From the IMG/VR virus record IMGVR_UViG_3300021478_000022, positions 1-64,000 of that record: a DNA stretch of 64,000 bases; one strand, 5' to 3'. Both the position numbers and the translations under genes were made by a program. The DNA is from a virus. A model generated the notes under the pieces. The model saw only the letters and a program-made list of their open reading frames with translations, ran no database searches and was not told the DNA's origin. Positions within the stretch are counted from its first letter, which is position 1. Each line of letters begins with the position of its first letter. Of this stretch, positions 16,131-23,147 are shown piece after piece.

Positions 16131-16781
16131 TCAATCCTTGCTCAGCGGCACGATCAAGCCGCTGAACGTCTGGCCGTTGCCCGCATCCTTCGCGTCGAGG
16201 CGAATCGGCTTCATGCCATTCGCATCGTAAAAAGACAACGTGACGGGCGCGTGGTCTTTGTCCTCGCTAAACCCCGCCGCGATGCCCAGCAGTTCCGCCA
16301 GCATCTTGGCATTGATCCGAACCGTCATGGTCGGCGAACCCTTGGGGAACACTTCGTCAGTCGACGGCCAGCGCCCTTCCAAGTTCAAGATCGGTCCCAC
16401 GACGCTGGCGCTTTCCAGGTTCGTCGATCCCATCGCGGATTCCTTGTCGCTGAGCTGGACGGCCACGCTTTTCAGGATCGGCCGCGCGTGCGCCTTGATC
16501 TTCTTGGCCGCTGCTTGCGCCTCACAGAAAGCCTTGACCGGAAGGATAGCGGCTTTCGCGCTGTTGGGCGCCGCTTCAATGGCGGGAATGCTGGGATAGT
16601 CGTCCGCGCTCCCAGGGCAAACCCCGTCGACGCGAGCGAGGACTCGCCCGTTAGTTGCTTCCACGCGATACGATCCCCCTTCCAACTCGCTCACGCGGAT
16701 ACCCGCCGTTCCCCCGAAGCGTGCATTTTCCTCGTTGACCACTTTCGTAACCGCCGCCAGATTGCTGTGGATCAGAAACAT
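16131..16781 (-). CDS. Sliding-clamp-like protein
   Basis: The 216-residue protein resembles part of a DNA polymerase III beta clamp. ATNGRVLARVDG recalls the ATDG-RLA strand, EGRWPSTDEVFP recalls the EG-FPDY loop, and the C-terminus PIRLDAKD...SGLIVPL recalls the terminal GLIMP strand. It is much shorter than a true clamp (about 370 residues), so it may have two domains instead of three. It could serve as a phage processivity factor or bind the host polymerase. The call rests on pattern only. Confidence 0.5.
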   Translation of the reverse strand: MFLIHSNLAAVTKVVNEENARFGGTAGIRVSELEGGSYRVEATNGRVLARVDGVCPGSADDYPSIPAIEAAPNSAKAAILPVKAFCEAQAAAKKIKAHARPILKSVAVQLSDKESAMGSTNLESASVVGPILNLEGRWPSTDEVFPKGSPTMTVRINAKMLAELLGIAAGFSEDKDHAPVTLSFYDANGMKPIRLDAKDAGNGQTFSGLIVPLSKD

Positions 16782-16813
16782 GCCAGGTCCCTTTCATTGG
16801 GCGATGCCAGGTC
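16780..16813 (-). repeat. Leader repeat before the clamp-like gene
   Basis: On the minus strand GACCTGGCATCGCCCAA (16797-16813) is followed by AAGGGACCTGGCA directly before the ATG at 16781. The first 17 bases recur exactly at 18745-18761, and GAAAGGGACCTGGCA recurs before the gene starting at 17055. Besides the Shine-Dalgarno word AAGGGA, the conserved ACCTGGCA may be a regulatory site. Confidence 0.5.
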
Positions 16814-16875
16814 AGAGCGGTAAGTCCGCTCTCAACTCCACCGAATATCGCATCGGTAGCACCGCGCCGCGACGG

Positions 16876-17055
16876 TCATGCACCATGAGGCCGATAATCG
16901 CGCTGGTAGTCAGCGGCGTTGTACTCGCAGGCGGCGCATTCGACGTTCAGCCCATTCGCGGTCGCGTGACAGTGGTACTGGCAAAAGCGCTCACCGCACG
17001 TTTTGCACGTCCACAATTCGCCTTCGCATTCGTCAGTATCGAAGTAGCATCCCAT
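16876..17055 (-). CDS. Small zinc-finger protein
   Basis: The 59-residue protein has nine cysteines and two histidines (CYFDTDEC, CKTCGERFCQYHCH, CAAC), enough for two zinc sites. The ATG at 17055 follows GAAAGGGACCTGGCA, the repeated leader. A longer frame to 17289 overlaps the gene upstream and has no ribosome site. It may bind nucleic acid. Confidence 0.65.
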   Translation of the reverse strand: MGCYFDTDECEGELWTCKTCGERFCQYHCHATANGLNVECAACEYNAADYQRDYRPHGA

Positions 17056-17070
17056 TGCCAGGTCCCTTTC
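17056..17070 (-). repeat. Copy of the GAAAGGGACCTGGCA leader
   Basis: This is an exact copy of the leader word found before the clamp-like gene (16780-16794). It is placed one base before the ATG at 17055. Confidence 0.5.
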
Positions 17071-17072
17071 GC

Positions 17073-17300
17073 TCACAGTGAAGGAAAAACACATGTCACG
17101 ACGTACAGCACCGCGATTGCTCCACCCAGGATAACCGGAGAGGCAATCTGCCAAGCTAATTGGCCCCAAGAAAGCCTCGCAGGCGCCACAATGGCTATTG
17201 AGTCGCTGATAGGCGTCCAAAGCGGCTGGCGCCCCATGCCAGTCAATCTGTGGGCAGGTCTCAGCGTATCTTGGGGTAGGTTTCGCCATTCAGTGTTCAT
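17073..17300 (-). CDS. Small membrane protein
   Basis: The 75-residue protein has one likely transmembrane helix near its C-terminus (ASPVILGGAIAVLYVVTCVF). GGAG lies about 8 bases before the ATG at 17300. A competing frame from an ATG at 17289 (starting MAKPTPRYAE) covers the same DNA and runs into the zinc-finger gene. I prefer this frame because of its ribosome site and hydrophobic helix. The function is unknown. Confidence 0.5.
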   Translation of the reverse strand: MNTEWRNLPQDTLRPAHRLTGMGRQPLWTPISDSIAIVAPARLSWGQLAWQIASPVILGGAIAVLYVVTCVFPSL

Positions 17301-17317
17301 AGGTATTACTCCGTTTG

Positions 17318-17347
17318 AACAAAAACCGCGCTGCTGGGCCAGCGCGG
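17318..17347 (-). terminator. Rho-independent terminator after the DUF932 gene
   Basis: CCGCGCTG and CAGCGCGG (17326-17333, 17340-17347) form an 8-base stem. On the minus strand it is followed by TTTTTG. Confidence 0.85.
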
Positions 17348-17358
17348 CTTGCGACGTG

Positions 17359-18450
17359 TCAAGACACCATGTCCATCAACTTGCCTGCCTTCGTTTCCAG
17401 GGCAATGCGATCATCGGTGTGCGGAACGGAGCGGGCATAAGCGGTAATGCCGTTGACGATATCCCACACTGACCGCGCCTGCCCTTCCTCCGCCGTCGCC
17501 GTCTGTACGCTGGCCACTGCCTGCGCCTTCGTAAAGCCGCGCGACTGTAGCCAACCCTCCACGGTGTCGCCCTTGCCGACGTTCAAGGGGATTTCAGCAT
17601 TCTTGGCCGCAGTGATCTGCGCGGCCACTTTCGCCGTTCCTTCGTCGCCATACTGGCGCAAGTACTTCTCGCCCTCATAAGCGAACCGCTCGGGGGCTCC
17701 GCCAGTGTGCCGGATACGCAATTCCTTGATATCCGTCGCGCCCCACACAATGCGGTTGTCGCAAATGTAGCGGTACAGGAACGTGGTAAGCCCAAACACC
17801 GCTGATCCGACTTCGCTATTCCAGGTATAGAACCCTCGGAAGAGCTGCTCGCCAGCGACTTCAATCGGGTTCTTGGGGTCGACCAGGAAGATAAACACGT
17901 CCCGGTCGGAAGCGTACAGCGTCGTGGCGCGCTTGGGGTTAGTCGTTGTGTAGCTCGCCGCCGGAATCTGCCAGCGGCCGTCGCCGTTGACCTTCTCCAC
18001 CGCTTCCACTACCTGATGATCCCAGATGCGCCCGTAGCTGGTCGACGTCATGGCACGCAATTCATTGCTGCCATTGGAGCGCGCCAGCACCAGCGCATCC
18101 TCGCGCTGGGCATTCTTTTCCAGGCCCCATTGCAGATTGATCGCCGCCAGTTCGGCAGGCAGCTTGCGCAGATAGCTTGCCGGTGCGCCAGCGTATCCCG
18201 CAAGCTGGGAGAATGACCAGTTCGACGGGGTGAGACTGCGCCGCTCGCCGTGGGACGGATCGTAAACCTCAACCGCCAGGTCATTGTCGCCTTGCGGCAG
18301 AACGCGCATATCGGCCGCAAGCGGCGTCGCCGTCCATGACTCATGTTTGCGCTGTAGCACGTTTGCCTTGAGATCGGCCAGCGTCAGAAAGCGCTGATCA
18401 TCAGGCCGACTTGCCCACTGCCGCGACGCAACCACAAGATTCTCAGACAT
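17359..18450 (-). CDS. DUF932 family protein
   Basis: The 363-residue protein shows the DUF932 signature around residues 210-245: LFRGFYTWNSEVGSAVFGL, then TFLYRYICDNRIVWGA. The family is common on phages and plasmids and has no established activity. The ATG at 18450 is preferred over the longer frame upstream, though its ribosome site (GAAAG) is weak. A terminator follows it and a hairpin precedes it, so it may be transcribed alone. Confidence 0.88.
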   Translation of the reverse strand: MSENLVVASRQWASRPDDQRFLTLADLKANVLQRKHESWTATPLAADMRVLPQGDNDLAVEVYDPSHGERRSLTPSNWSFSQLAGYAGAPASYLRKLPAELAAINLQWGLEKNAQREDALVLARSNGSNELRAMTSTSYGRIWDHQVVEAVEKVNGDGRWQIPAASYTTTNPKRATTLYASDRDVFIFLVDPKNPIEVAGEQLFRGFYTWNSEVGSAVFGLTTFLYRYICDNRIVWGATDIKELRIRHTGGAPERFAYEGEKYLRQYGDEGTAKVAAQITAAKNAEIPLNVGKGDTVEGWLQSRGFTKAQAVASVQTATAEEGQARSVWDIVNGITAYARSVPHTDDRIALETKAGKLMDMVS

Positions 18451-18518
18451 GGTAGACTTTCTGCCCGCGTACAAAGCCCTCGGGCCGGCATAGGTAAATG
18501 GCGAAGTTAACTCCCAAG

Positions 18519-18547
18519 TTAAACCCGGCGCGCTGGGCCGCGCCGGG
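18519..18547 (-). terminator. Hairpin, possible weak terminator
   Basis: CCCGGCGCG (18524-18532) pairs with 18539-18547. On the minus strand TTTAACTT follows. It separates the 57-residue gene from the DUF932 gene. Confidence 0.5.
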
Positions 18548-18556
18548 CACCACAGG

Positions 18557-18730
18557 TCACACGATCCGGTTGCTACCAGCCTTCTTGCAGGTGTCAATAC
18601 GACGCATCCCCTGCGCGTCGAAAGCGCGGTCGAGCGCTTCCTCGCGCGAGTTGGCCGCAACGTAGGTTGTCACCTTGCGTTCGGTCCCATCGTTCCGCAG
18701 CATGATGCCAGTTGCCTTGTAACGGTACAT
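18557..18730 (-). CDS. Small protein of unknown function
   Basis: The 57-residue protein (starting MYRYKATGIMLRNDGTERKV) has a strand-helix-strand look. GGGAG lies about 8 bases before its ATG, and the 17-base leader repeat is directly upstream. It is followed by a hairpin. No family is recognised. Confidence 0.65.
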   Translation of the reverse strand: MYRYKATGIMLRNDGTERKVTTYVAANSREEALDRAFDAQGMRRIDTCKKAGSNRIV

Positions 18731-18744
18731 CGTTCATTCTCCCT

Positions 18745-18761
18745 TTGGGCGATGCCAGGTC
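18745..18761 (-). repeat. Second copy of the GACCTGGCATCGCCCAA leader
   Basis: This is an exact 17-base match to 16797-16813, in the same orientation. It lies 15 bases before the start of the 57-residue gene. Confidence 0.5.
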
Positions 18762-18777
18762 TCAACACGGCGGGGAG

Positions 18778-18822
18778 ATAATGCAACCCCTATGCCATAA
18801 TGCACGCTGAGTCGCATTATGG
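18778..18822. promoter_or_regulatory. Operator candidate: CCATAATGC inverted repeat plus half-site
   Basis: CCATAATGC (18795-18803) and GCATTATGG (18814-18822) form a perfect 9-base inverted repeat with a 10-base spacer. An extra ATAATGC half-site lies at 18778-18784, 19 bases from the first arm. The cluster sits between the excisionase-like gene and the 57-residue gene. A related GCATTATA is in the divergent promoter region at 19356. The excisionase-like protein next door is a candidate binder. Confidence 0.55.
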
Positions 18823-18927
18823 TCAGAAGTTACAAGGTGATATAGACTTGAGATTAAACCGTTGTCTTGTGCTGGTGTGCCAAGCTAGGTGAACTGGTAG
18901 AAAACTTGCCCAGCGCTGGCAGAAAAG

Positions 18928-19140
18928 TTACCCGGCTGGCAAGTTTTCTGCCACACTCACGCGCGTATACTTCCCCCGTCGTGGACGCAAGGCGATGCAA
19001 TCCAGGTCGGCCGCGCGTACGATCCTCCGTCCGCCGATCATGGTGTAGGGGAGCAGCTCATTCTCACAGAGGCGCCATACCTGTGACCGCGACAGACCAC
19101 AGCGCGCCGCTACCTGCCCCGTCGTGAGCAGCTCATCCAC
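18928..19140 (-). CDS. Excisionase/MerR-type helix-turn-helix protein
   Basis: The 70-residue protein has a winged helix-turn-helix of the excisionase (HTH_17) type: LLTTGQVAARCGLSRSQVWRLCEN, with the wing at LPYTMIGGRRIVRAADL. Such proteins bend DNA during excision or act as repressors. The GTG start has GGAG 8 bases upstream. It lies beside the ATAATGC operator cluster and a divergent promoter region, so a regulatory-switch role is plausible. No integrase is visible in the window. Confidence 0.85.
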   Translation of the reverse strand: MDELLTTGQVAARCGLSRSQVWRLCENELLPYTMIGGRRIVRAADLDCIALRPRRGKYTRVSVAENLPAG

Positions 19141-19306
19141 CTTGCGACTCCTTCTTAGCCTTCGCCTCTCCCCCTTTGCGTGCGATGTCGCTACGCTGGC
19201 CCTTCGTCAGCGCGCGGGCGCGAGCCGGCCCGCCCTTCTTGCCACCCTTTGCCCCCAGCAGCTTCGCCGCTGCCGCCAGGGCTCCCTCTTTGCTTCGCTT
19301 CGGCAT
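19133..19306 (-). CDS. Small basic protein with GGxKGGPARA module
   Basis: The 57-residue protein is rich in Lys, Ala and Gly. Residues 20-52 (GGKKGGPARARALTKGQRSD, then IARKGGEAKAKK) match the C-terminal part of the plus-strand T5orf172 protein that starts 160 bases away. AAGGAG lies about 6 bases before the ATG. It ends inside the start of the excisionase gene. It may be a DNA-binding module; the function is unknown. Confidence 0.65.
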   Translation of the reverse strand: MPKRSKEGALAAAAKLLGAKGGKKGGPARARALTKGQRSDIARKGGEAKAKKESQGG

Positions 19307-19355
19307 GGTGTCTCCTTATAGCGTGGTTCTGCTTGAGCGCTCTTACGATGCCCTC

Positions 19356-19406
19356 GCATTATAGACTGGGGAGATTGCTTGACCGTTCAAAAAACTCCCC
19401 TAAAAT
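19356..19406. promoter_or_regulatory. Divergent promoter region with GCATTATA half-operator
   Basis: On the plus strand TTGACC (19379-19384) and TAAAAT (19401-19406) lie 16 bases apart and drive the T5orf172 gene. On the minus strand a perfect TATAAT (19358-19363) is set for the small basic gene, though its -35 box is poor. The GCATTAT word at 19356-19362 overlaps that -10 box and matches the operator half-sites at 18778-18822. Confidence 0.55.
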
Positions 19407-19467
19407 AAAAATGCCCTGAACGGGTTGCGTCCGCTCAGAGCACACACCACAACGGGAGATATCCGTC

Positions 19468-19986
19468 ATGGCTACGGGCAATTCTATCGAAGGGTTTGTC
19501 TACTTCGTTCTTTCTGACGCTGGTTATTACAAAATCGGCAAGGCTCGCAATTGTCAGCAGAGGTTCATGAACCTTCAAGCAAGCACCACTATGGCACTGC
19601 GTATTGTCCACCAAATCGCCAGCAACGACGCGCTTTGGCTCGAAGCAAAATTCCACAGGTTCTTCGCATCCAAAAGACTCAAAGGTGAATGGTTCGACCT
19701 CAGCAGCGAGGACTTGGCGGCAGTGAAGACAATGAGGCACCATGACCGATTGCTGACTCACTCCAGAGACTTCGATGAAACAGAGTGGGGCGACACAGAG
19801 CCGATAGGCAACCATGCGGCCGCGCTGGGCAAGCGTGGCGGACTGAAAGGTGGCCCCGCCCGTGCTGCCATGCTGACTCCTGAGCAACGGTCGGAAATAG
19901 CTCGCAAGGGCGGACTGGCGCGAGCCAAGAAGTTGAGCACTTCTTTCCCTCCGCCTAGCTCGGACTTGATGCCACCACGAACGTGA
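19468..19986 (+). CDS. T5orf172 / GIY-YIG-superfamily protein with basic tail module
   Basis: This 172-residue protein is one of two genes on the plus strand. Residues about 9-90 (GFVYFVLSDAGYYKIGKA, then EAKFHRFF and GEWFDL) match the T5orf172 branch of the GIY-YIG nuclease superfamily. The C-terminal part (GGLKGGPARAAMLTPEQRSE, then IARKGGLARAKK) repeats the small basic protein encoded divergently. GGGAG lies 9 bases before the ATG. Its end overlaps a minus-strand gene by 32 bases. It could be a mobile nuclease or a regulatory DNA-binding protein. Confidence 0.85.
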   Translation: MATGNSIEGFVYFVLSDAGYYKIGKARNCQQRFMNLQASTTMALRIVHQIASNDALWLEAKFHRFFASKRLKGEWFDLSSEDLAAVKTMRHHDRLLTHSRDFDETEWGDTEPIGNHAAALGKRGGLKGGPARAAMLTPEQRSEIARKGGLARAKKLSTSFPPPSSDLMPPRT

Positions 19987-20269
19987 TGGGTTTGCTGACT
20001 TGCGTGAGTCCGGTCGAGTCGGTCGCCTTCCAGGCCCTGACCCATTGGCCAGCCGGCGCCGCCACCGTCCACGCCACCCGTGCCACCCCGTCCGCACCGA
20101 TGGTCGCAGGGTAGGTATAGCTGTTCCCCTGCGAGTCGGTCATCAGCAGGCTGGCCAAGCCGCCCGCGAGGTTCCACGCTAGACCGTTCAGGTAGCCCAG
20201 GTGCACGAAGGTCTCGACACTGCCGATAGTGAGCGGCGCCAGTCCAGTAGTGACCAGGCCGACTTGCAT
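19955..20269 (-). CDS. Ig-like-domain protein
   Basis: The 104-residue protein is beta-rich and resembles a small Ig-like domain (SYTYPATIGADGVARVAWTV, QWVRAWKATDSTG, ITFVV). Such domains often decorate virions. Its ATG overlaps the stop of the preceding 30-residue gene as TGATG. Its last 32 bases overlap the end of the plus-strand gene. The virion role is inferred. Confidence 0.6.
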   Translation of the reverse strand: MQVGLVTTGLAPLTIGSVETFVHLGYLNGLAWNLAGGLASLLMTDSQGNSYTYPATIGADGVARVAWTVAAPAGQWVRAWKATDSTGLTQVSKPITFVVASSPS

Positions 20270-20361
20270 CAGGGATACCTCACCACGTCCACGACCTGAC
20301 TCAGGTAGTACACCGTGTCCACGATGGGATTGCCCACACTGGCCGATGAGGATGATGCCAT
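20269..20361 (-). CDS. Very small protein
   Basis: The 30-residue frame (starting MASSSSASVGNPIVDTVYYL) is linked by TGATG overlaps to genes on both sides, which is the main reason to accept it. It may be a short structural peptide or a coupling device. The function is unknown. Confidence 0.45.
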   Translation of the reverse strand: MASSSSASVGNPIVDTVYYLSQVVDVVRYP

Positions 20362-20573
20362 CAGTCTTTCACCTCTTGGCACACCACCGTGACGTAGTTG
20401 CCCGCCGCTTCGAGGGTGTGCTTCAGGGCCAGGATTTCCTTCTCAAGGAGCACGTCTAAGACCTCCAAGCCGGTTACCGTGTTCCTCCCCGTCTGCGGCT
20501 CGTGCACGAAGATGCTCGTCTTGCCGCTGGGCAGCTTCCTGGCGATGATCCGTGTCTCGGGCTTCTGTTTCAC
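20361..20573 (-). CDS. Small protein of unknown function
   Basis: The 70-residue protein has a strand-rich N-terminus (TRIIARKLPSGKTSIFVHEP) and a helical C-terminus. It starts at a GTG with AGGAG about 7 bases upstream. No family is recognised. Confidence 0.65.
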   Translation of the reverse strand: MKQKPETRIIARKLPSGKTSIFVHEPQTGRNTVTGLEVLDVLLEKEILALKHTLEAAGNYVTVVCQEVKD

Positions 20574-20691
20574 GTTGGCTCCTGCACTGACTGCGGCACT
20601 GGATGACCTTGCCGCGAATGTAGAACATCTGGGTCATTTGCACCGCTGTCATGCCTTCGTCGGTGCGTCCGCAGAGGTCGCAGTGAATCAT
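20443..20691 (-). CDS. Small zinc-binding protein, overlapping frame
   Basis: The 82-residue frame starts MIHCDLCGRTDE at an ATG that overlaps the previous stop as ATGA. It has CDLC and CRSQC pairs for a zinc site. Its last 43 codons overlap the next gene in another frame and are charged and low in complexity. The N-terminal part looks real; the tail may reflect a lost stop codon. Confidence 0.5.
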   Translation of the reverse strand: MIHCDLCGRTDEGMTAVQMTQMFYIRGKVIQCRSQCRSQRETEARDTDHRQEAAQRQDEHLRARAADGEEHGNRLGGLRRAP

Positions 20692-20948
20692 CGCAGTTTA
20701 ACCTTGGGCCTTCGGTGGCACACTGGTGCAGTTTCTGGTTCTTCCTCAGCTTCGTCTAGGTGCCCTTCCTCAGCAGCGCAACACTCGCAAATGATGAGTG
20801 GCCGATTGTCGCCGTATTCATCCGACGTCCTCTTGTACGAGTTGAGTCCTTCCATCAATTCGATCACCGCGCCGCATCCGTTCTCGCAGTAGATGGGCGC
20901 GAAGAACTCTGGGTGAGCGTACATCAATTCGTGCATTCGCCTGCTCAT
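20688..20948 (-). CDS. Small cysteine-containing protein
   Basis: The 86-residue protein has CENGCG and ICECCA, a probable zinc site, followed by an acidic stretch and a basic end. GGAGGGG precedes the ATG at 20948, which overlaps the previous stop as ATGA. The function is unknown. Confidence 0.65.
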   Translation of the reverse strand: MSRRMHELMYAHPEFFAPIYCENGCGAVIELMEGLNSYKRTSDEYGDNRPLIICECCAAEEGHLDEAEEEPETAPVCHRRPKVKLR

Positions 20949-21094
20949 CGTCCCCTCCACCAGCGCCACAGCCGGCGCCACCAGCGACTATGGGCCTTGT
21001 GCTGGGCCAGCATCCGCTTCGTGTCCTCGTTGAGCAACAGGACAGTGCCCTTGCCTATCTGCACTGTCTTGGGGGGCTGGCGCTTGAAGAACAT
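20945..21094 (-). CDS. Small protein with Trp/Arg-rich tail
   Basis: The 49-residue protein starts MFFKRQPPKTVQIGKGTVLL and ends with SRWWRRLWRWWRGR. The tail resembles membrane-active tryptophan/arginine peptides. Its start overlaps the HldE-like stop as TGATG, and its stop overlaps the next start as ATGA. The function is unknown; a membrane role is only a guess from composition. Confidence 0.6.
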   Translation of the reverse strand: MFFKRQPPKTVQIGKGTVLLLNEDTKRMLAQHKAHSRWWRRLWRWWRGR

Positions 21095-22461
21095 CACTTG
21101 TTCTCGTTGTCGACAATCGTGTCCACGATGGACAGTTCCAGGTCGCTACAGTGGGCCGGGAACGGGCTCTCCGGTGAAAACCGCACGTCCTTCACCAGAT
21201 CGTCACCAGGCACCCGCTGGCCCGCATATTCCGGCCCCTTCGTCAGCACGTCCGGCTGCAACATGCGGATGGCCTCGATGGGTTCTTGAGCGCTGAACGT
21301 GACCACCCAGTCCACCGCTTCCATGCTCTCCAGTATCTGCACCCGCTCTCCCTCCGACAACACAAAATCCGCAGGGCGCAGTGACCGTGCCGATTCGTCT
21401 GAGTTCACCCCCACCACCAGCACGTCCCCCTGCTGCTTCGCCCAGCGCATCAGCCACGCATGTCCCGCATGGGCGCCCAGCCTGAACACCCCATTGGTGA
21501 ACACGATGCGCTTACCCGGTAGGGACTCGCGCAGGTGGCGCAGGTCGGTGAAGTCGATGCGCTTGCTGCCGGTCATGTCCTTGCGGACCTCGAATGGGTA
21601 TGGCGGTCGATTGTGCTGGTGCTGCACGTAACAACGTCCTGCTGCGTGGGCCACCTGTGCGGCTTCTCCAAGTCCCAACCCGTGCGCTAGCCCAAGGACC
21701 AAATGCGCTGCGAAGCAATCGCCTGCCCCCACGTGGTTCCTGCAATGCACCGGCCCCGTCACAACAGGCTCAACAGTCCAGACGGAATCGTCAGGCCAAT
21801 GAATCGTCGGCACAAGTCCACCATGCGTCACGACACGTCGAATACCAAGCGTCTCCTTGTGGCAATCGTATTCACCATTGCACTTCAAGAGTGCCCCGTC
21901 GTATGTGATCGGCTTCTGCTTTGCGTCCGCCACCACAGGCATGCGCTGCACTGTGCATTCAGCGATGATGCGCTTTATCGTGTCGCGGTCCAAGAACCCC
22001 TTGTCGTAGTCCGAGATCAGCACCGCATCGAACCCCATCGTCCGCACGGCCTTCACGGTCAGGTCACGGATTTCGGTGAGTTCGGCAGTGGCCAATCCGT
22101 AGTTGGCTGACTCGTGGTCCCTCCGGAACACGATGCGGCCTGTTGCATCGTCGATGTAGCGGGTCTTGCGAATGTAATCGCGCGTGTGGTGGCAAAGACT
22201 GGCATCGAAAGCGGCGGGGTGCGAGCCGCGATGCCAAGACGCAATCAGGAAGGCATCCGCATTCCAGTGTGCCAACTGATGAGCAGCATTCGCGGCACCA
22301 CCCGGACAAACCGCCGACCGAGAAGCGATAAACTTCTGGCAGCCATCCTGAGATGGCTCAAGGCGACCGTGATAATACTCATCAACCATCGCGTCGCCGA
22401 TGACAGCGATCTTGAGCCGCTTCGCCCGGTCCCTCTCGGTCAGCTTCTGCACTGCGTCCAT
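21094..22461 (-). CDS. hldE: Bifunctional HldE-like heptose kinase / nucleotidyltransferase
   Basis: The 455-residue protein joins a PfkB-type sugar kinase (about residues 15-290) to a cytidylyltransferase-fold domain (about 315-450). The kinase has GGAANAA at 54-60 and the catalytic loop NHVGAGD at 242-248. The second domain has FTNGVFRLGAHAGH with the HxGH motif at 331-334. In bacteria HldE phosphorylates heptose 7-phosphate and then adds AMP on the way to ADP-heptose, an LPS-core precursor. GGGAGG precedes the ATG. Family-9 glycosyltransferases that could use ADP-heptose are encoded elsewhere in the window. Another sugar substrate is possible. Confidence 0.85.
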   Translation of the reverse strand: MDAVQKLTERDRAKRLKIAVIGDAMVDEYYHGRLEPSQDGCQKFIASRSAVCPGGAANAAHQLAHWNADAFLIASWHRGSHPAAFDASLCHHTRDYIRKTRYIDDATGRIVFRRDHESANYGLATAELTEIRDLTVKAVRTMGFDAVLISDYDKGFLDRDTIKRIIAECTVQRMPVVADAKQKPITYDGALLKCNGEYDCHKETLGIRRVVTHGGLVPTIHWPDDSVWTVEPVVTGPVHCRNHVGAGDCFAAHLVLGLAHGLGLGEAAQVAHAAGRCYVQHQHNRPPYPFEVRKDMTGSKRIDFTDLRHLRESLPGKRIVFTNGVFRLGAHAGHAWLMRWAKQQGDVLVVGVNSDESARSLRPADFVLSEGERVQILESMEAVDWVVTFSAQEPIEAIRMLQPDVLTKGPEYAGQRVPGDDLVKDVRFSPESPFPAHCSDLELSIVDTIVDNENK

Positions 22462-22631
22462 TCTTCCTCCCTCTCGGCTCGCTCACGACACTCACTGTGC
22501 TCCCCCTGCTGCACGCGCAGCCGGGGCAATGGTACATCAGGGGGCCAGTCCATCTGCTGCTCGGACAGGCCGATCACACGCTTGCAGTAGCGGCAGACGA
22601 TCTTAACCCGCAGTGTTGCCGTTGGGCCCAT
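22440..22631 (-). CDS. Small zinc-type protein
   Basis: The 63-residue protein has CRYCKRVIG near its N-terminus and HSEC further on, then a charged tail. GGAGG lies about 6 bases before the ATG at 22631. It overlaps both neighbours by 20-30 bases. The function is unknown. Confidence 0.62.
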   Translation of the reverse strand: MGPTATLRVKIVCRYCKRVIGLSEQQMDWPPDVPLPRLRVQQGEHSECRERAEREEEWTQCRS

Positions 22632-22800
22632 ACTTGTCCTCCGGGATGTCTGCCGTCATTTCCAGTTTCCACCGCTTCACCACCCGCCTGCCGTCCACGT
22701 ACAGCACCGGGAAAGACAGGCCGTCCTTGCCGATGCAGAACATCAGCGAGTAGTGGTGCATCTCACGCTGGAGGATCGGATGGCCGTCAACGGTTAGCAT
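22603..22800 (-). CDS. Small protein of unknown function
   Basis: The 65-residue protein is strand-rich (MFCIGKDGLSFPVLYVDGRR, VVKRWKLEM). Its ATG overlaps the stop of the nuclease gene. No family is recognised. Confidence 0.62.
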   Translation of the reverse strand: MLTVDGHPILQREMHHYSLMFCIGKDGLSFPVLYVDGRRVVKRWKLEMTADIPEDKYGPNGNTAG

Positions 22801-23147
22801 AGCGCCCTCTTCAAGAGTTCAAACACGGCACCACTCTCGATGTCCTGTGGAGTGCATCGCAGCACCAGCCACCCTGCGAGCTGCGCCTCGTTCATCTTCT
22901 CCATGTCGCTGATGAAACCCTTACCGCGCACGTGCCTCCCGCTCGTCCACACCCCACCATCGACCTCCAACGCAACCCGTCTAAACGCTTCGTGGTAGTG
23001 CTGCCCCCAAGCAAAGTCGAACCGCCACTGCCTGACCTCGTGGAATCTTACCTCACGATCAGGCTTCTTTATCCCATGCGCCAAGCACATCGCCTCGAAC
23101 ATGGGGTACGGTTTGCCGAAGGTCGTTTTCGCTCGTGCTGGCATCAT
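22794..23147 (-). CDS. PD-(D/E)xK-type endonuclease
   Basis: The 117-residue protein has the phage restriction-like nuclease pattern WRFDFAW...VALEVDGGVWTSGRH followed by RGKGF, D-EK-N and GWLVLRCTP. The acidic residues in FDFAW and LEVDGG fit a metal site. It resembles small VRR-Nuc or DUF559-type nucleases found beside helicases in phages, some of which act in recombination. Its ATG overlaps the HNH gene stop as ATGA. Confidence 0.78.
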   Translation of the reverse strand: MMPARAKTTFGKPYPMFEAMCLAHGIKKPDREVRFHEVRQWRFDFAWGQHYHEAFRRVALEVDGGVWTSGRHVRGKGFISDMEKMNEAQLAGWLVLRCTPQDIESGAVFELLKRALC

